NCBI RefSeq assembly: GCF_029839275.1
Contig: NZ_JAOCAH010000002.1
Location: 431,825-495,824, forward strand
Direction: 5' to 3'
Source of the DNA: Pseudomonas sp. GD03944
GTDB taxonomy: Bacteria; Pseudomonadota; Gammaproteobacteria; Pseudomonadales; Pseudomonadaceae
Length of the DNA: 64,000 bases
Shown here one piece after another: positions 17,174 through 25,752 of this stretch. The notes beneath the pieces are model-generated. The model had not been told where the DNA came from. It saw only the letters and a program-made list of their open reading frames with translations, and did no database searches. The translations under genes were made by a program, and so were the position numbers. Numbering within the stretch: position 1 is the first letter of the stretch; every line of letters begins with the position of its first letter.

Positions 17174-17920
17174 TCAGGGCGTCTCGCCCTGGTAGCGGCG
17201 CGCCGCGCGGGTGATCCAGCCCTCGGCGCGCAACTGCTCGAGGGCCTCGCTGAGGGTGCGGTATTCGACCTGCCGGTTGCGCAGACGGGAAAAGCCGATG
17301 TACAGCTCGGTGCGCGCGTCCGGCTGGTAGACCGCCTTGGCCACCTGGCCGCGCCAGGCCGACTCCTGCAGCTGGTAATCGACCTGGCAATCGGTGCCGA
17401 TCACCGCCTGCAGGCGCCCGCGGGTCAGCATCTCCAGCAACTGGGTCTCGGTGGTCACCGCCACCTTGTTCAGGCGCGTGTCGGAATCGAACGGTTCGAA
17501 ATAGGCCGACTCCAGCACGTAGCCGATGCGCAGCCCGTTCAGTTGCTCGTAGCGGTTAAGCGAGGCGGCGTGCACCGGTGTGGCGTAGAAGCGGGGCGAA
17601 CAGGCGTAGTAGGGCTGCGCCAGGTAGTGGATGTAGGCCTCACGCTCGGGGGTTTTCGCCAGGCCGGTCATCAGGTCGGCACGCCCCTGCTGCAGTTCCG
17701 CCAGACCCCGCGCCCAGGGCGCGCGCTGCACATCGAAGCGCAACCCGGTGCGTGCGCTCAGTTCATTCAGCAGGTCGATGTCCAGGCCCTGCAGCGAGCC
17801 GTCCGCCCCCTGCATGCGGAACGGGGGCCAGAGGTCGGTCATCACCACCAGTGGCGCTGGCTCGGCTGCCCGCAGCGACAGGCTGAACAGCAGCAGGCAC
17901 AGCAGCCACGGCGCACGCAT
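17174..17920 (-). CDS. Periplasmic solute-binding protein, family 3
   Basis: A 248-residue protein with a signal peptide (MRAPWLLCLLLFSLSLRA, cut before AEPAP) and a family-3 substrate-binding fold: PLVVMTDLWPPFRMQGADGSLQGLDIDLLNELSARTG, then GRADLMTGLAKTPEREAYIHYLAQPYY. Such proteins bind amino acids or similar ligands. No ABC permease or ATPase genes are nearby, so it may feed a transporter elsewhere or have a sensory role. It begins within the stop of a 23-codon ORF (ATGA), implying coupling. Confidence 0.85.
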   Translation of the reverse strand: MRAPWLLCLLLFSLSLRAAEPAPLVVMTDLWPPFRMQGADGSLQGLDIDLLNELSARTGLRFDVQRAPWARGLAELQQGRADLMTGLAKTPEREAYIHYLAQPYYACSPRFYATPVHAASLNRYEQLNGLRIGYVLESAYFEPFDSDTRLNKVAVTTETQLLEMLTRGRLQAVIGTDCQVDYQLQESAWRGQVAKAVYQPDARTELYIGFSRLRNRQVEYRTLSEALEQLRAEGWITRAARRYQGETP

Positions 17921-17991
17921 CAGGGGCGTCCCGCACGCACAGCGGGCAAGGGCGGCAACACCGCCTTGCGGTCGAACACCTCGCGATACAT
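17920..17991 (-). CDS. Possible 23-residue leader ORF coupled to the solute-binding protein
   Basis: An ATG at 17991 preceded by GGGGAG opens a 23-codon frame (begins MYREVFDRKAVLPPL) whose TGA overlaps the ATG of the downstream gene. The good ribosome binding site and ATGA overlap suggest a coupled leader peptide or small protein. I do not recognise the sequence; it has no signal peptide or membrane segment. It may also be a chance frame. Confidence 0.4.
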   Translation of the reverse strand: MYREVFDRKAVLPPLPAVRAGRP

Positions 17992-18243
17992 GAACGCTCC
18001 CCGGATGACGCAAAAAAGTGACGGCGTGCAGGCAGGCGGCAGGGACCTGCTCTTTTTTGTCGGCAACAATACCGCGTGGCGTGCCGTTGTGCATGATATC
18101 TCAATGACATCCATTCGCCGCCAGGGGCCTGAGCACCGGCGCTGCCGGCGATCTGCCGCCGCCGATGGCCGGTTTGCCTGCAGCGAGGCATCGGCGTTCT
18201 CGGGTATGCTCGGCGCCATGCCAGCCCCTGACCACGCCCGTCC
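17992..18243. other. Divergent intergenic region with terminator-like hairpin
   Basis: The region separates the leader ORF and the endonuclease/phosphatase gene. At 18011-18059 the arms CAAAAAAG and CTTTTTTG enclose a GC stem (GCAGG 18028-18032 with CCTGC 18046-18050), giving a hairpin followed by six T on either strand. On the minus strand it lies upstream of the leader ORF and could attenuate transcription. A TATCAT/TATGAT-like box lies near 18090. No other gene is seen. Confidence 0.4.
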
Positions 18244-19332
18244 ATGACCGCCTCCCGTTTTCTGCGCCGTACCCTGATCGCCCTGCTCATCCTGTGCGGC
18301 CTGGTGCCCGTGCTGTTCTACGCCCTGGCCTGGCGCCCCGCCCCGCAGGAGGACGTGGCCGTGAGCTGCACCGGCAAGGCGCCGCTGCTGCAACCGGGCC
18401 AGGCCCTCAAGGTGATGACCTGGAACGTGCAGTACCTGGCCGGCAAGCGCCATGTGTTCTGGTACGACCTGGCCAGTGGGGATGGCCCGGACAGCCGCCC
18501 CAGCAGCGACGACCTGGCCCGCACCCTGGACGAGGTGGTGCGGGTGGTGCGCGAGGAGCAGCCGGACATCCTGCTGCTGCAGGAACTGCACGACGGCGCC
18601 AAGGCCAGTGACTACCAGGATCAACTGGCCCTGCTGCAGGAGCGCCTGCAGGGCGTCTACCCCTGCAGCGCCCAGGCCTTCTACTGGAAGTCCGCCTTCG
18701 TCCCGCACCCGCGCATCCTGGGCAGCGTCGGCATGAAGCTCGGCACCCTGAGCCGCTACCGCATCGAGCGGGCCGAACGCCTGCAATTGCCGGAGATGCC
18801 TGGCACCCTGCTGAGCCGGCCGTTCGACCTGAAACGCGCTCTGCTGGTCAGCTACCTGCCGCTGCGCGACGGCGGCCGCCTGGCGGCGATCAACACCCAC
18901 CTCGATGCCTTCGCCCAGGGCGACGACACCATGCAGCGCCAGGTGGCGATGACCACCGCCCTGCTCGACCGGCTGCAGGCCAAACGCACGCCCTGGCTGC
19001 TCGGCGGCGACTTCAACCTGCTGCCGCCGGGCCAGTACCGCCAACTGCCGCCTGAACAACGCAGCTGGTACGCCCCGGAAGGCGAACTGCGCGGCCTGGC
19101 CGAGCGCTACCCGATGGTCCCCGACCTGCACCAGGCCAGCGGGCCGCAGCGGGCCCAGTGGTACACCCATTACCCCAACGACCCTGGCGTGAAGGGGCCT
19201 GACCGGACCCTCGACTACCTGTTCCACAGCCCGCAGCTCACGCGCCTGGACGCCAGCGTGCGCCAGCACGACACCCTGGCCATTTCCGATCACCTGCCGG
19301 TCCTGGCGCGCCTGCTGCTGCCGCTCGAGTGA
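18244..19332 (+). CDS. Membrane-anchored endonuclease/exonuclease/phosphatase-family protein
   Basis: A 362-residue protein with one N-terminal membrane helix (LIALLILCGLVPVLFYALAW) and an EEP domain. The fold's residues are visible: LKVMTWNVQYL (Asn), ILLLQELHD (metal-binding Glu), INTHLDAF, LGGDFNLLP (Asp-x-Asn) and the final ISDHLPV (Asp-His). The family includes DNases, sphingomyelinases and lipid phosphatases; the N-anchor points to a periplasmic catalytic domain, so a phosphodiesterase acting on extracytoplasmic substrate is likely. No strong ribosome binding site is visible. Confidence 0.85.
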   Translation: MTASRFLRRTLIALLILCGLVPVLFYALAWRPAPQEDVAVSCTGKAPLLQPGQALKVMTWNVQYLAGKRHVFWYDLASGDGPDSRPSSDDLARTLDEVVRVVREEQPDILLLQELHDGAKASDYQDQLALLQERLQGVYPCSAQAFYWKSAFVPHPRILGSVGMKLGTLSRYRIERAERLQLPEMPGTLLSRPFDLKRALLVSYLPLRDGGRLAAINTHLDAFAQGDDTMQRQVAMTTALLDRLQAKRTPWLLGGDFNLLPPGQYRQLPPEQRSWYAPEGELRGLAERYPMVPDLHQASGPQRAQWYTHYPNDPGVKGPDRTLDYLFHSPQLTRLDASVRQHDTLAISDHLPVLARLLLPLE

Positions 19333-19437
19333 GCGGCAACCGGCCGGCTGGACGGCACTGGACAAAGCCTCTGGCACTTCGCCATGCTCGACTACGCTGA
19401 AACAATGACAAGACGGTCGTGAGCCGCTACCTGATCC

Positions 19438-20190
19438 ATGCGAACCATTTCGTGCCTGCTACTCGCCCTGGGCCTCTGGGCCAGCCCCGGCCATGCGCAA
19501 CCCGCCCCCGACGACACCAGCCCCCTGGTCAGCGTCGGCTATTACGAATTTCCGCCCTATTCCTACAGTGACAGCAAAGGCCGCCCCCGGGGCGCGATCC
19601 TCGACCTGACCCTGCGCCTGCTGGAACACGCCGGCTACCGCGCCGAGCTGCGTTCCTACCCCGGCGCCCGCCTGTACGGCGCCCTGCAGGACGGCAGCGT
19701 GCAGCTGTGGCCCGGCGCCCCCGGCAAGCCGGAACTGGTCGACCACACCCTGGAAGGCCGCACCCAGCTGGGCGAGATGGTCCTCAACCTGTATTTTCGC
19801 CGCGACACCCTGCTGCCGCGGATTCCCGAGGACCTGAAGGGCCGAGGGGTGATCCTGATCAGCGGCTACACCTACTGGCGCCAGAGCAACGACCTGATCA
19901 ACGACCCGGCCCTGGGCATCACCCAGCACCGCACCCGCACGCACACCGCGGCGTTGGAAATGCTGCAACGGCGCCGGGCGGACTTCCTGCTGGATTACCA
20001 GGCACCGGTGGAACAGGCCCGCCGGCGGCTGGGCATGAGCGAGCTGCCGTTCGTGCAACTGCAGCGCATGCCCATGAAATTCATCCTGTCACGCCACGCC
20101 CCGGGGGCCGAAGCGCTGCGCGATGCCCTGGACCGCGCGTATGAGGAATTGCAGGCCGCGGGTGAGGACCTCAGCCTGCCGATCCCCTGA
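19438..20190 (+). CDS. Periplasmic solute-binding protein, family 3
   Basis: A 250-residue secreted protein with a clear signal peptide (RTISCLLLALGLWASPGHA, cut before QPAPD) and family-3 features: SVGYYEFPPYSYSDSKGRPRGAILDLTLRLLEHAGY and a hinge-domain RADFLLDYQAPVEQARR. It is related in type to the protein at 17174-17920 but clearly different in sequence. No transport partners are adjacent, so the ligand and role are open. It converges with the GlxA-type regulator. Confidence 0.83.
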   Translation: MRTISCLLLALGLWASPGHAQPAPDDTSPLVSVGYYEFPPYSYSDSKGRPRGAILDLTLRLLEHAGYRAELRSYPGARLYGALQDGSVQLWPGAPGKPELVDHTLEGRTQLGEMVLNLYFRRDTLLPRIPEDLKGRGVILISGYTYWRQSNDLINDPALGITQHRTRTHTAALEMLQRRRADFLLDYQAPVEQARRRLGMSELPFVQLQRMPMKFILSRHAPGAEALRDALDRAYEELQAAGEDLSLPIP

Positions 20191-20197
20191 GCACGGC

Positions 20198-21244
20198 CTA
20201 CACCGGCCGGGCGTTGAGCTGGACGCGGCTGCGGAACTGCCCCGGGGCGATATCGAACTTTTCGCGGAAGCATCGGTGAAAGTGCGAGACGGTGGCGAAC
20301 CCGCACGCCACCGAGATTTCCAGGTGGGAACGGTTGGTGTGCTGCAGCAGTTGCCGGGCGTGGGTGAGCCGCAGCTCCAGGTAATAGCGCGGCGGCGTGG
20401 CATGCACATGGCGCTGGAACAGCCGCTCCAGATGACGCCGGGAAATGCCGCTGTAGCGGACGATCTCGGCGATCTCGATGGGGTCTTCGATGTTGTTGTG
20501 CATCAGCTCCAGTGCGACCTTGAGCGCCTGCGGCAGCGTCGGATGAAGCCCGATCGGCACCACCGAGACATCGGTGATCTCCGGTTTCTTGTCGCAGCCC
20601 AGCACCTCCTCGACCGCATTGCGCACCTCCGGCCCGACGATGCTGCCGACCACTTCCAGCATCATGCCCAGCGAGCTGTTGGCCCCGGCGCAGCTGATCC
20701 GCCGGGACGAATGGGCGAACGACAGGTTGGTCACCCGGACCCGCGGAAACAGCTCGGCGACCATCGCCCGGCCATCGGGGTGGAAGGCGCAGTCATGCCC
20801 GTCCAGCAGGCCGGCCTCGGCCAGGAAGTAGGCACCGTTCCACAGCCCGCCAAGCATCGCGCCGGCAGTATCGGCACGGCGCAGTTTGCTGCGCAGCAGG
20901 GGTTCGCTGTCCAGGCGCACGCGGAAACCGCCGCAGACGATGAGGATGTCCGCCTGCTTCTCATCCAGCTCGGCCAGGGACACGTCGGTGGAAATGGCGA
21001 TACCCAGGTCGCTGACGACCTGCTTGCTGTCGCCGCCGACCACCTGCACCTGGAACACCGGCGATGGGCTCATCAGGTTGGTGGTCACCAGCGCATCCAC
21101 CGCGCCGGTGAAGGCCATCATGGAAAAGTGCTCGCGCAGGATGAACGAAACCCGCCGCACCGGCGGGTTCGTGGGCGTACTGGCGGCCTTGTCCAGGTGC
21201 ATGAGGTTCTTGCACTTGAGGACACTTTCGAATGAGGTCTTCAT
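20198..21244 (-). CDS. GlxA-type AraC-family transcriptional regulator
   Basis: A 348-residue regulator with an N-terminal DJ-1/PfpI-like domain (about 25-210) and a C-terminal AraC double helix-turn-helix (about 240-340; EIAEIVRYSGISRRHLERLFQ and SVACGFATVSHFHRCFREKF). The usual nucleophile-elbow cysteine of the GATase-like domain is replaced (GGLWNGAYFLAEAGLLDG), so the domain is a sensor rather than an enzyme. In Pseudomonas such regulators often control use of quaternary amines or amino acids, but the target here is unknown. The start at 21244 removes a 33-residue, arginine-rich shadow extension. Confidence 0.87.
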   Translation of the reverse strand: MKTSFESVLKCKNLMHLDKAASTPTNPPVRRVSFILREHFSMMAFTGAVDALVTTNLMSPSPVFQVQVVGGDSKQVVSDLGIAISTDVSLAELDEKQADILIVCGGFRVRLDSEPLLRSKLRRADTAGAMLGGLWNGAYFLAEAGLLDGHDCAFHPDGRAMVAELFPRVRVTNLSFAHSSRRISCAGANSSLGMMLEVVGSIVGPEVRNAVEEVLGCDKKPEITDVSVVPIGLHPTLPQALKVALELMHNNIEDPIEIAEIVRYSGISRRHLERLFQRHVHATPPRYYLELRLTHARQLLQHTNRSHLEISVACGFATVSHFHRCFREKFDIAPGQFRSRVQLNARPV

Positions 21245-21346
21245 GGTGGGCTCGTGTGAAGGCGACGGTCGAATCGGCACTATGCCTCGTCGCCCCCTCC
21301 GCGCACAGCCCCCGCGCCGCCTTGCACCACCCGCAGGTTCCAACCA

Positions 21347-21607
21347 CTAGCCGTTGCTGATGCAGACACTGGCTTCTTTCAGAAACGTCAGGGTCTCGAT
21401 GTCCCCGCGGGAGGTCTCGTAGGTCATCGTGGCCTGCACCACCTCGCAGGTCGTCGGCTGCGGTTCTTCGATACGGATGACCCGGGCCACGTCCAGCTCG
21501 CTGCCGTAGCGGTAGGCCGGGGTGTCGGAGCGTTCTTCGGCGAACAGCGACGGGCTGGCCAGGACGACGACCAGCAGGCCAGCGAAGGAAAACGGACGGA
21601 TGTTCAT
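21347..21607 (-). CDS. Small secreted DUF2790-family protein
   Basis: An 86-residue protein with a signal peptide (MNIRPFSFAGLLVVVLASPSLFA, cut before EERSD). The mature part YRYGSELDVARVIRIEEPQPTTCEVVQATMTYETSRGDIETLTF matches the DUF2790 pattern that is common in pseudomonads and often sits near metal- or stress-responsive regulators. Function unknown. TGAC direct repeats lie about 75-125 bp before the start, and the two-component genes lie directly upstream. Confidence 0.83.
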   Translation of the reverse strand: MNIRPFSFAGLLVVVLASPSLFAEERSDTPAYRYGSELDVARVIRIEEPQPTTCEVVQATMTYETSRGDIETLTFLKEASVCISNG

Positions 21608-21680
21608 GTGCACTCCACAACGGCTGATGACCCGCAGCCTGAACGGTTCTGATGTGGGTGACACGTTAAGGGGGGGCCGC

Positions 21681-21718
21681 TGACGTCAGGGTGACTGCCG
21701 CCTGACAGGAAGATGTCA
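21681..21718 (-). promoter_or_regulatory. TGAC direct-repeat operator upstream of the DUF2790 gene
   Basis: TGAC occurs at 21681, 21692 and 21703, exactly 11 bp apart, and the last repeat forms TGACA-GGAAGA-TGTCA (21703-21718). Direct repeats with 11-bp period are typical of OmpR/PhoB-family regulators, such as the neighbouring response regulator. Similar elements occur at 23955 and 26777. Confidence 0.55.
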
Positions 21719-21758
21719 ACCGCCTGGGTCCGGGCGAACGCAGGCGGTGACGGGAGGA

Positions 21759-23132
21759 TCAGCCGAGGGATTCGCTGGTCAGGGAAAAGCCGAAGGTGTT
21801 CAGGCCGGCCTCGCTGCGGGCGAACACCCGGCCGCCGTGCATGGACGCCACGGCGCGCACGATGGACAGGCCCAGGCCATGGTGCGCGTCGCTGCGCGCC
21901 CTGGCCGCGTCGGCGCGGTAGAAGCGTTCGAACAGGTGCTCCAGGTGCACGCTGTCGATGGGCTCGCCGGCGTTGGACACGCTCACCTCGGCCTGCAGGC
22001 CGTTGCTCACCAGGCTGACGGTGATGGTGCTGTCCGGCGCCGCGTAGCGTGCCGCGTTCTGCAGCAGGTTGGCCAGGGACCGGTGGAACAGGCGCCGGTC
22101 GATGCGCACCCGCATGTCCCCTTCGATCACCACCGTCAGTTGCTTGTCGAGCAGCACCGGCTCCAGGTACTCCACCGTCTTGGACGCTTCCTCGTACAGC
22201 GATACATCGCTCAGTTCGGTGGCCCGTTGGCCGCTTTCGGCACCGGCCAGGAACAGCATGTCGTTGACGATGTTGCCCATGCGTTCCAGTTCTTCCAGGT
22301 TCGATTGCAGCAGGTCCTGCAGCTCGTTCAGATCGCGCTCGTGGGCCAGCGCGACCTGGGTCTGGCCGATCAGGTTGGTCAACGGCGTGCGCAGTTCATG
22401 GGCGACGTTGGCATTGAAACCTTCGAGCTGGCACCAGGCGGTCTCCTGGCGCGCCAAGGCGCCGTTGAACGACACCGCCAGCTCCAGCAGCTCGTGGGGC
22501 AGCGCGCTGGTGTCCAGGCGCTGCTTCGAATCGCCGGGCGGCAGGCTATTGGCCTGGCGGCTCAGGCGCTGCACCGGCCCCAGGCCGAACCGGGCGATCC
22601 AGTAGCCGAGCAGGGCCACCAGCACCACGCCCAGGGCCGAGGTCAGGACCAGGGTTTCGGTGAAGGTGCTCAGGGTGGCCATGAAGGGGGTCGAATCCAG
22701 GGCGACGATGAAGCGCAGCTCCGGGCGGCTGCCCATGGCCGGGATGGTCTTGGTCAGCAGCACCATGGGGCAGTGCTGTTCCGGCACCTCCATGATGGAA
22801 AAACCGTCCGGCTGCCGCGAGCGGTCTTGGCCATCGGGCATGGCGCCGCCATAGCTGTAGTTCGAATCGTCGCTGAGCACCCAGTAGCGCACGCGCTCGT
22901 CGGTGGGCGTCAGGCTGTCCAGTTTCTGGTGCACGCCGACCCAGACCGCGGGCGACTCATACTTGGAGAGCAACGGGTCGAGCACCGAATGGCGCAGGAC
23001 CAGTTCGTTGTGCATCTGCGTTTCCAGCGACTGCTGCAGCGAGCAGCGCAGCAGCACCGCACTGACTGCCGTGATCAGCAGCACGGCCATGGCGAACATC
23101 AGCGCCAGGCGCTTGGCGATCGAGCCCCTCAT
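21759..23132 (-). CDS. Sensor histidine kinase, heavy-metal-sensor type
   Basis: A 457-residue inner-membrane kinase. Membrane helix 1 is at about 8-28, the periplasmic sensor region at about 30-155, helix 2 at about 160-180 (LVLTSALGVVLVALLGYWIA), then HAMP, HisKA with His245 (ANVAHELRTPLTNLIGQ) and the ATPase domain (NLLQNAARYA; HHGLGLSIVRAVASMHGG). Layout and H-box fit the CusS/CopS/IrlS group, which senses metals, but the metal-binding residues cannot be judged by eye. The ATG overlaps the response regulator stop (ATGA). The large frame continuing upstream is a shadow. Confidence 0.9.
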   Translation of the reverse strand: MRGSIAKRLALMFAMAVLLITAVSAVLLRCSLQQSLETQMHNELVLRHSVLDPLLSKYESPAVWVGVHQKLDSLTPTDERVRYWVLSDDSNYSYGGAMPDGQDRSRQPDGFSIMEVPEQHCPMVLLTKTIPAMGSRPELRFIVALDSTPFMATLSTFTETLVLTSALGVVLVALLGYWIARFGLGPVQRLSRQANSLPPGDSKQRLDTSALPHELLELAVSFNGALARQETAWCQLEGFNANVAHELRTPLTNLIGQTQVALAHERDLNELQDLLQSNLEELERMGNIVNDMLFLAGAESGQRATELSDVSLYEEASKTVEYLEPVLLDKQLTVVIEGDMRVRIDRRLFHRSLANLLQNAARYAAPDSTITVSLVSNGLQAEVSVSNAGEPIDSVHLEHLFERFYRADAARARSDAHHGLGLSIVRAVASMHGGRVFARSEAGLNTFGFSLTSESLG

Positions 23133-23836
23133 CCGGCGACACTGCCCTGCCGCGGCTGTTCTTCGCGGCTTTCCAGCACGTAGCCCATGCCACGCACGGT
23201 ATGCAGCAGCTTGCGCGCGTAGGGGGCGTCGACCTTGGCGCGCACGCGCTTGATCGCCACTTCCACCACGTTGGCGTCGCTGTCGAAATTCATGTCCCAG
23301 ACCTGCTCGGCAATCATCAGCTTGGAGAGGATTTCGCCCTGGTGCCGCGCCAGCAGGCTCAGCAGCGAGAACTCCTTGGCGGTGAGGTCCAGGCGCATCC
23401 CGGCGCGGGTCACCTTGCGCGCCTGCAGGTCCATTTCCAGGTCGTCGATGCACAGGTGCGTGAGGTCGGCGGTATCGGCAGCGCGACGGCGGATCAGCGC
23501 CTGGATGCGCGCCACCAGCTCGGCGAAGGAAAACGGCTTGCCCAGGTAATCGTCGGCGCCCTCGCGCAGGCCGCGCACGCGATCGTCCACGGTGCCGCGG
23601 GCCGAGAGCATGATGACCGGGGTCTTCTTCTGCAGGCGCAGGCCCTGCAGCACGCCGTAGCCGTCCTTGCCCGGCAGCATGACGTCGAGGATCACCACGT
23701 CGTAATCGATCTCCAGCGCACAGTGCAGCCCGTCGATGCCATTGTGCGCGACGTCGACGATATACCCGAGCTCGCTCAAGCCCCGATGCACATATGAGGA
23801 CGTCTTTTCTTCGTCCTCGACCATGAGCAAACGCAT
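23129..23836 (-). CDS. OmpR-family response regulator
   Basis: A 235-residue regulator with a receiver domain (MRLLMVEDEEKTS; phospho-acceptor Asp51 in VVILDVMLPGKDGY; conserved Lys in YLGKPFSF) and a C-terminal winged helix (LDLTAKEFSLLSLLARHQGEILSK ... VVEVAIKRVRAKVD). It resembles CopR/CusR/IrlR regulators. AGGAG precedes the ATG at 23836. It is co-translated with the kinase. A palindrome with TGAC repeats lies about 120 bp upstream and probably marks autoregulation. Confidence 0.9.
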   Translation of the reverse strand: MRLLMVEDEEKTSSYVHRGLSELGYIVDVAHNGIDGLHCALEIDYDVVILDVMLPGKDGYGVLQGLRLQKKTPVIMLSARGTVDDRVRGLREGADDYLGKPFSFAELVARIQALIRRRAADTADLTHLCIDDLEMDLQARKVTRAGMRLDLTAKEFSLLSLLARHQGEILSKLMIAEQVWDMNFDSDANVVEVAIKRVRAKVDAPYARKLLHTVRGMGYVLESREEQPRQGSVAG

Positions 23837-23954
23837 TCGGCAACTCCTCTGTAAGTGGCGGTATACGACACGCGAACCGGCGCGCGCGCAACCAGCAGCC
23901 GACCGGCTGCTGCTCACCGCGCTCTCCAGTCTATACAGGCCAGGGTGTCCGCCG

Positions 23955-23986
23955 GCTGACCGCTTCCTGACAATTTTGTCAGGAAG
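23955..23986. promoter_or_regulatory. Palindromic operator between the two-component operon and lipase-like gene
   Basis: The core TCCTGACA-ATTT-TGTCAGGA (23965-23984) is a perfect inverted repeat, extended by two further pairs on each side (23963-23986). Two TGAC copies lie 11 bp apart (23957 and 23968). The 30 bp from 23955 to 23984 are repeated exactly at 26777-26806. It sits about 120 bp upstream of the response regulator and 115 bp upstream of the hydrolase, so it could act on both. Confidence 0.6.
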
Positions 23987-24098
23987 GCGCACATGGCCCT
24001 CACGCCGCGCAGGATCAGGCAAGCATTCCGGAGTTTTGGCGCTGTTCCCGGGCGGCGCCGGCACCGACAATCGCGCATCATCCTCGGCCAGGGCCGCC

Positions 24099-25316
24099 AT
24101 GAACACACCCCGTTTATCCCTGCTTCTCGCCGCCCTGGCCATCGCCCAGGTCGACGCCGCTCATGGCCAGGGCGCCTCGCTGCCCCTGGGGCAGACCAGC
24201 TTTGCCGCCTACCGGGAGCAAACCCGCCAGTGGCTGCAGCACGCCCGTGAGTTCCAGAGCCCTGACCACGCCGCCGAACTGGACTGGAACGCACCCCAGG
24301 AATGGCGCCCCGAGCAACCGCCCAGCCGCGGCATCCTGCTGGTCCATGGCCTGGGCGACTCGCCCTGGTCGTTCAGCGACCTTGGCCCGAGTCTGGCCCG
24401 ACAAGGCTTTCTGGTCCGCACCCTGCTGCTGCCCGGCCATGGCAGCAAACCCGCCGACCTGCTGGACACCCGCATCGAACAATGGCGCCAACTGCTGCGC
24501 GAACAGGCCGCCGTGCTTGCCCGTGAGGTACCGAATGTCTACCTGGGCGGGTTTTCCACCGGGGCCAACCTGGTGCTGGACTACGCCTACGAACACCCGG
24601 AGGTCGACGGCCTGCTGCTGTTCTCGCCGGCGTTCAAGTCCGACACCGCCTATGACTGGCTGCCCTCGATGATCGCCTGGGCCAAGCCCTGGCTGCGCGC
24701 CCCAGGCCCCGGCCGGCCATCACAGACGCCGGTGCGCTACCTGAATGTGCCGACAAACGCCTTCGCCCAGTTCTACCGCAGCAGCGTGGCGGTCCAGGCC
24801 CGGCTGAACACCGGCAGCTACGACAAACCGGTGCTGGTGGTGGCCGCCCAGCATGATTCGGTGCTGGACACCGCGCACATCCGCGACACCTTTACCCGGC
24901 GCTTCACCCACCCGGCCAGCCGCCTGGTGTGGTACGGCAGCCCAGTTCCAGACATGCCCCAGACTCCACGGGTACTGACGCGCAGCGACGCCCTGCCCGA
25001 ACAGCGGATCAGCCAGTTTTCCCACATGGGCGTGCTGTTCTCGCCCGGCAACCCGCTCTACGGCGCGAACGGCGCGCAGCGGATCTGCTGGAACGGCCAG
25101 GACGACCAGGGCATGGCGGCGTGCCAGGCGGGCGAGACCGTCTGGTACTCGGACTGGGGTTACCGCGAGGCCGGGAAATTCCATGCCCGGCTGACCTACA
25201 ACCCGTACTTCGAATGGCAGAACGGCGTGATGTTCGAGGTGCTGAATGCCGCCGCACCGGCCCTGCCGCTCACGCCGAAAGCAGGTGGAGAGAATCAGGC
25301 AACTGCCTTGCAGTAA
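24099..25316 (+). CDS. Secreted alpha/beta hydrolase (lipase/esterase-like)
   Basis: A 405-residue protein with a signal peptide (MNTPRLSLLLAALAIAQVDA) and an alpha/beta-hydrolase core. The oxyanion region is GILLVHGLGDSPWSF, the nucleophile elbow GGFSTGAN, and the likely acid and His are in AAQHDSVLD and QFSHMGVLF. It resembles monoacylglycerol-lipase-type enzymes; the substrate is unknown. An extra C-terminal part has conserved-looking cysteines (RICWNGQ, AACQAGE) that may pair in the periplasm. It is divergent from the two-component operon with the palindrome between. Confidence 0.83.
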   Translation: MNTPRLSLLLAALAIAQVDAAHGQGASLPLGQTSFAAYREQTRQWLQHAREFQSPDHAAELDWNAPQEWRPEQPPSRGILLVHGLGDSPWSFSDLGPSLARQGFLVRTLLLPGHGSKPADLLDTRIEQWRQLLREQAAVLAREVPNVYLGGFSTGANLVLDYAYEHPEVDGLLLFSPAFKSDTAYDWLPSMIAWAKPWLRAPGPGRPSQTPVRYLNVPTNAFAQFYRSSVAVQARLNTGSYDKPVLVVAAQHDSVLDTAHIRDTFTRRFTHPASRLVWYGSPVPDMPQTPRVLTRSDALPEQRISQFSHMGVLFSPGNPLYGANGAQRICWNGQDDQGMAACQAGETVWYSDWGYREAGKFHARLTYNPYFEWQNGVMFEVLNAAAPALPLTPKAGGENQATALQ

Positions 25317-25383
25317 TGGACTAACAGGCCCTGCCGGGCGCTCTTCATACTGGCCCCAGAACCTAGAGATGGAGACCTGCCCC

Positions 25384-25578
25384 ATGCGAACCAAACTGCT
25401 GATGACCACCCTGGCCCTGACCTTGCTGGCCGCCGCCCAGTTCAGCACCGCCGAAGAATCCCCGGCCTTCGTGGCCCGCACCGAAGCCCTGCAGCAGAAA
25501 CACCAGTCAGCGGCCCAGGCGCAAGCCGTCGCCGACAACAACGCTGCGCGCAAGGCGGAGAAAACCAAGGACTGCTGA
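25384..25578 (+). CDS. Small secreted protein of unknown function
   Basis: A 64-residue protein with a clear signal peptide (MRTKLLMTTLALTLLAAAQFSTA, cut before EESPA) and a short, charged, alanine- and glutamine-rich mature part of about 40 residues ending TKDC. GGAGA lies ten bases before the ATG. I do not recognise the family; Pseudomonas has many such small periplasmic proteins near metal- or stress-responsive regulators. It is followed by a strong terminator. Confidence 0.7.
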   Translation: MRTKLLMTTLALTLLAAAQFSTAEESPAFVARTEALQQKHQSAAQAQAVADNNAARKAEKTKDC

Positions 25579-25641
25579 AACACCCCCTGCTTCCTGTGGC
25601 CCGAGACCCTGCTTCGCTCCCGTAACTCGGTGCCATATTCC

Positions 25642-25669
25642 GGCCGCTTTGGATAAGCGGCCTTTTTTT
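25642..25669 (+). terminator. Rho-independent terminator after the small secreted protein
   Basis: Stem GGCCGCTT (25642-25649) pairs with AAGCGGCC (25655-25662) and is followed by seven T. It ends the plus-strand unit of the lipase-like hydrolase and small protein. Confidence 0.88.
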
Positions 25670-25698
25670 GCCCGCTCGACAGCCGCGATGGCAGCCAT

Positions 25699-25724
25699 AA
25701 AAAAACCGGGCACTGAGGCCCGGC
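25699..25724 (-). terminator. Rho-independent terminator of the AraC-family gene
   Basis: Read on the minus strand, a CCGGGC/GCCCGG stem (25706-25723) is followed by seven T (25705-25699). It lies 30 bp after the AraC-family stop codon. Confidence 0.85.
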
Positions 25725-25752
25725 AATGGCAGAACGGATGAAGCTTGTTCGA

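Noticed and set aside
23963..23986. Palindrome read as a rho-independent terminator
   Set aside because: There is no T-run on either side and it lies upstream of both divergent genes, so an operator is more likely.
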